In this document: positions 63,122-64,000 of the stretch, in pieces | Numbering within the stretch: the stretch's first letter is position 1 | How the letters are laid out: every line of letters begins with the position of its first letter | From: Paracrocinitomix mangrovi | Lineage (GTDB): Bacteria; Bacteroidota; Bacteroidia; Flavobacteriales_D; Crocinitomicaceae | NCBI RefSeq assembly: GCF_019740355.2 | Contig: NZ_CP091819.1 | Span: 3,968,001 to 4,032,000, forward strand | Direction of reading: 5' to 3' | DNA: 64,000 bases | The notes under the pieces: generated by a model | What the model was told of the DNA's origin: nothing | Database searches by the model: none | What the model saw: the letters and a program-made list of their open reading frames with translations, nothing else | Translations under genes and position numbers: made by a program

Positions 63122-64000
63122 ATGTTGAGCAAGGAAATTAGGGTCGTTATAGTTGAAGATTCCGGTCTGATGAGATTAATCATATCAGACATTATTAACT
63201 CAGAACCAGGGCTAAATGTGGTAGGAACAGCCTTAGATGGCAAAGAAGCAGTTGAAGTTGTGGTAAGAACAAAGCCGGATGTTGTTTTGATGGACATGAA
63301 TATGGGTGAGTATGACGGCCTTTATGGTGTTAAGCATATTCTTGAAAAATACAAAGTTCCAATTATCATACTTAGTGCTGTTGGAAACACAAATTTAGAA
63401 CCCGTATTAGAAGCGTTGAGATTAGGAGCTTTTGATTATTTAAACAAACCAGTTGATAACAAAGCAAAGGTAAGAGCCATTGATCATCAAATTATTGAAA
63501 AGATTAAAACGGCAGCCTTAACTAATAACAAACATTTTTCAACTGAAAATGCTACCATTAAAAGAAACACTTTTACTCACACTTTTGATTCAAATCTGAA
63601 TTATCATGTGATTGTGATTGGCGCTTCCACAGGTGGTCCTACAGCTTTAGAAAGAGTTATAACCAAATTGCCCGAAAACTTACCAATTCCGGTAATAATT
63701 GCGCAACATATGCCCGCAAATTTTATACCGTCGTTTGCAAAACGATTGGATGGATTAACACCCCTGAGAGTGAAAATAGGATACGAAAACGAAGAGATTT
63801 TGCCCGGAAATATTTATCTGGCACCTGGGGATAGAAATATGATAGTGAAAAGGAATTTAAATAATAAGGTTGTTATCGGTTTTACTCAAGTGAAATACCC
63901 AGAATATAACAATCCTTCAATTAATGCTTTGATGTTATCTGCAAATGAGGTGTACAAGAATAAAACAATAGGGGTTGTGCTTACAGGAATGGGGAAAGAT
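63122..64000 (+). CDS. cheB: Protein-glutamate methylesterase CheB (3' end outside window)
   Basis: The reading frame is open from the ATG at 63122 to the window edge (293 codons). An N-terminal receiver domain (VIVEDSG, VLMDMNMGEYDG, YLNKPV) is joined to a methylesterase domain with catalytic serine S169 in GASTGGP, histidine H196 in AQHMP and aspartate D293 in VLTGMGKD, the last complete codon of the window. It removes methyl groups from MCP glutamates and provides adaptation. The receiver's usual MPxMDG is MGEYDG here. CheR and CheA are not in view. Confidence 0.95.
   Translation, partial: MLSKEIRVVIVEDSGLMRLIISDIINSEPGLNVVGTALDGKEAVEVVVRTKPDVVLMDMNMGEYDGLYGVKHILEKYKVPIIILSAVGNTNLEPVLEALRLGAFDYLNKPVDNKAKVRAIDHQIIEKIKTAALTNNKHFSTENATIKRNTFTHTFDSNLNYHVIVIGASTGGPTALERVITKLPENLPIPVIIAQHMPANFIPSFAKRLDGLTPLRVKIGYENEEILPGNIYLAPGDRNMIVKRNLNNKVVIGFTQVKYPEYNNPSINALMLSANEVYKNKTIGVVLTGMGKD

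Noticed and set aside
1-64000. Search for mobile elements, phage genes, toxin-antitoxin pairs, tRNAs or rRNAs
   Set aside because: No transposase, integrase, phage structural gene, tRNA-like cloverleaf or rRNA stretch was found by reading the frames and gaps.

Overview
The window comes from a chromosome of a member of the Bacteroidota, most likely a marine or aquatic Flavobacteriia/Cytophagia-type organism. The grounds are A+T-rich DNA, A-rich start contexts with no clear Shine-Dalgarno sequences, TAnnTTTG promoter -7 boxes, a type IX secretion (T9SS) C-terminal sorting tail, and clade-typical families (DUF6089, DUF1573, DUF1599, BT_3928, head-GIN/DUF2807, PD40 proteins). I assign no species. 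Coding density is high, no gap exceeds 300 bases, and I see no rRNA, tRNA, CRISPR array, insertion sequence or prophage gene.

1-14078 is a surface-polysaccharide locus. It holds the end of a Wzc-like tyrosine kinase, a Wzm/Wzt ABC exporter, two FkbM methyltransferases, four glycosyltransferases and a three-gene nucleotide-sugar set (4,6-dehydratase, nucleotidyltransferase, SDR reductase/epimerase). A beta-propeller T9SS cargo protein lies inside it on the opposite strand. 14260-19712 is a compact accessory block: tandem flavodoxin-fold protein, enolase-superfamily enzyme, ATP-grasp enzyme, glycosyltransferase and PIG-L deacetylase. It reads as a small-molecule or sugar-decorating pathway without an obvious known product.

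19753-33508 is mostly housekeeping and conserved envelope genes: a DUF6089 barrel, a FabK/nitronate monooxygenase-like enzyme, an M16 peptidase pair, a VDYGED-repeat protein, RecQ, three DUF1573 proteins, FolP, DUF1599, a BT_3928 protein, TpiA and PrmA.

33534-49462 is the most unusual stretch. A 1542-residue exported protein of unknown function and a small TPR protein precede a protein of about 3540 residues. The giant joins a PorE-like front (TPR, PD40 propeller, carboxypeptidase-regulatory-like domain) to about 15 repeats of roughly 100 residues, Asn/Gly/Gln-rich linkers and five SPOR-like domains. SPOR domains bind peptidoglycan, so it may be an envelope-spanning or wall-tethered structural protein.

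49473-52214 holds clpS, a head-GIN lipoprotein and xseA-xseB; xseA has no ATG, GTG or TTG at its proper N-terminus. 52363-58319 is a three-gene signalling chain: multi-PAS/GAF histidine kinase, receiver-PAS-histidine kinase hybrid, LuxR-type regulator. 58490-64000 is a chemotaxis cluster: ParA ATPase, a 50-residue membrane protein, a soluble receptor with an N-terminal truncated haemoglobin fused to three PAS domains and an MCP signalling domain, then CheW, CheY and a CheB cut by the window edge. The globin receptor suggests taxis or motility control by oxygen, NO or another haem ligand. No flagellar gene is in view, so the output may be gliding or another process.
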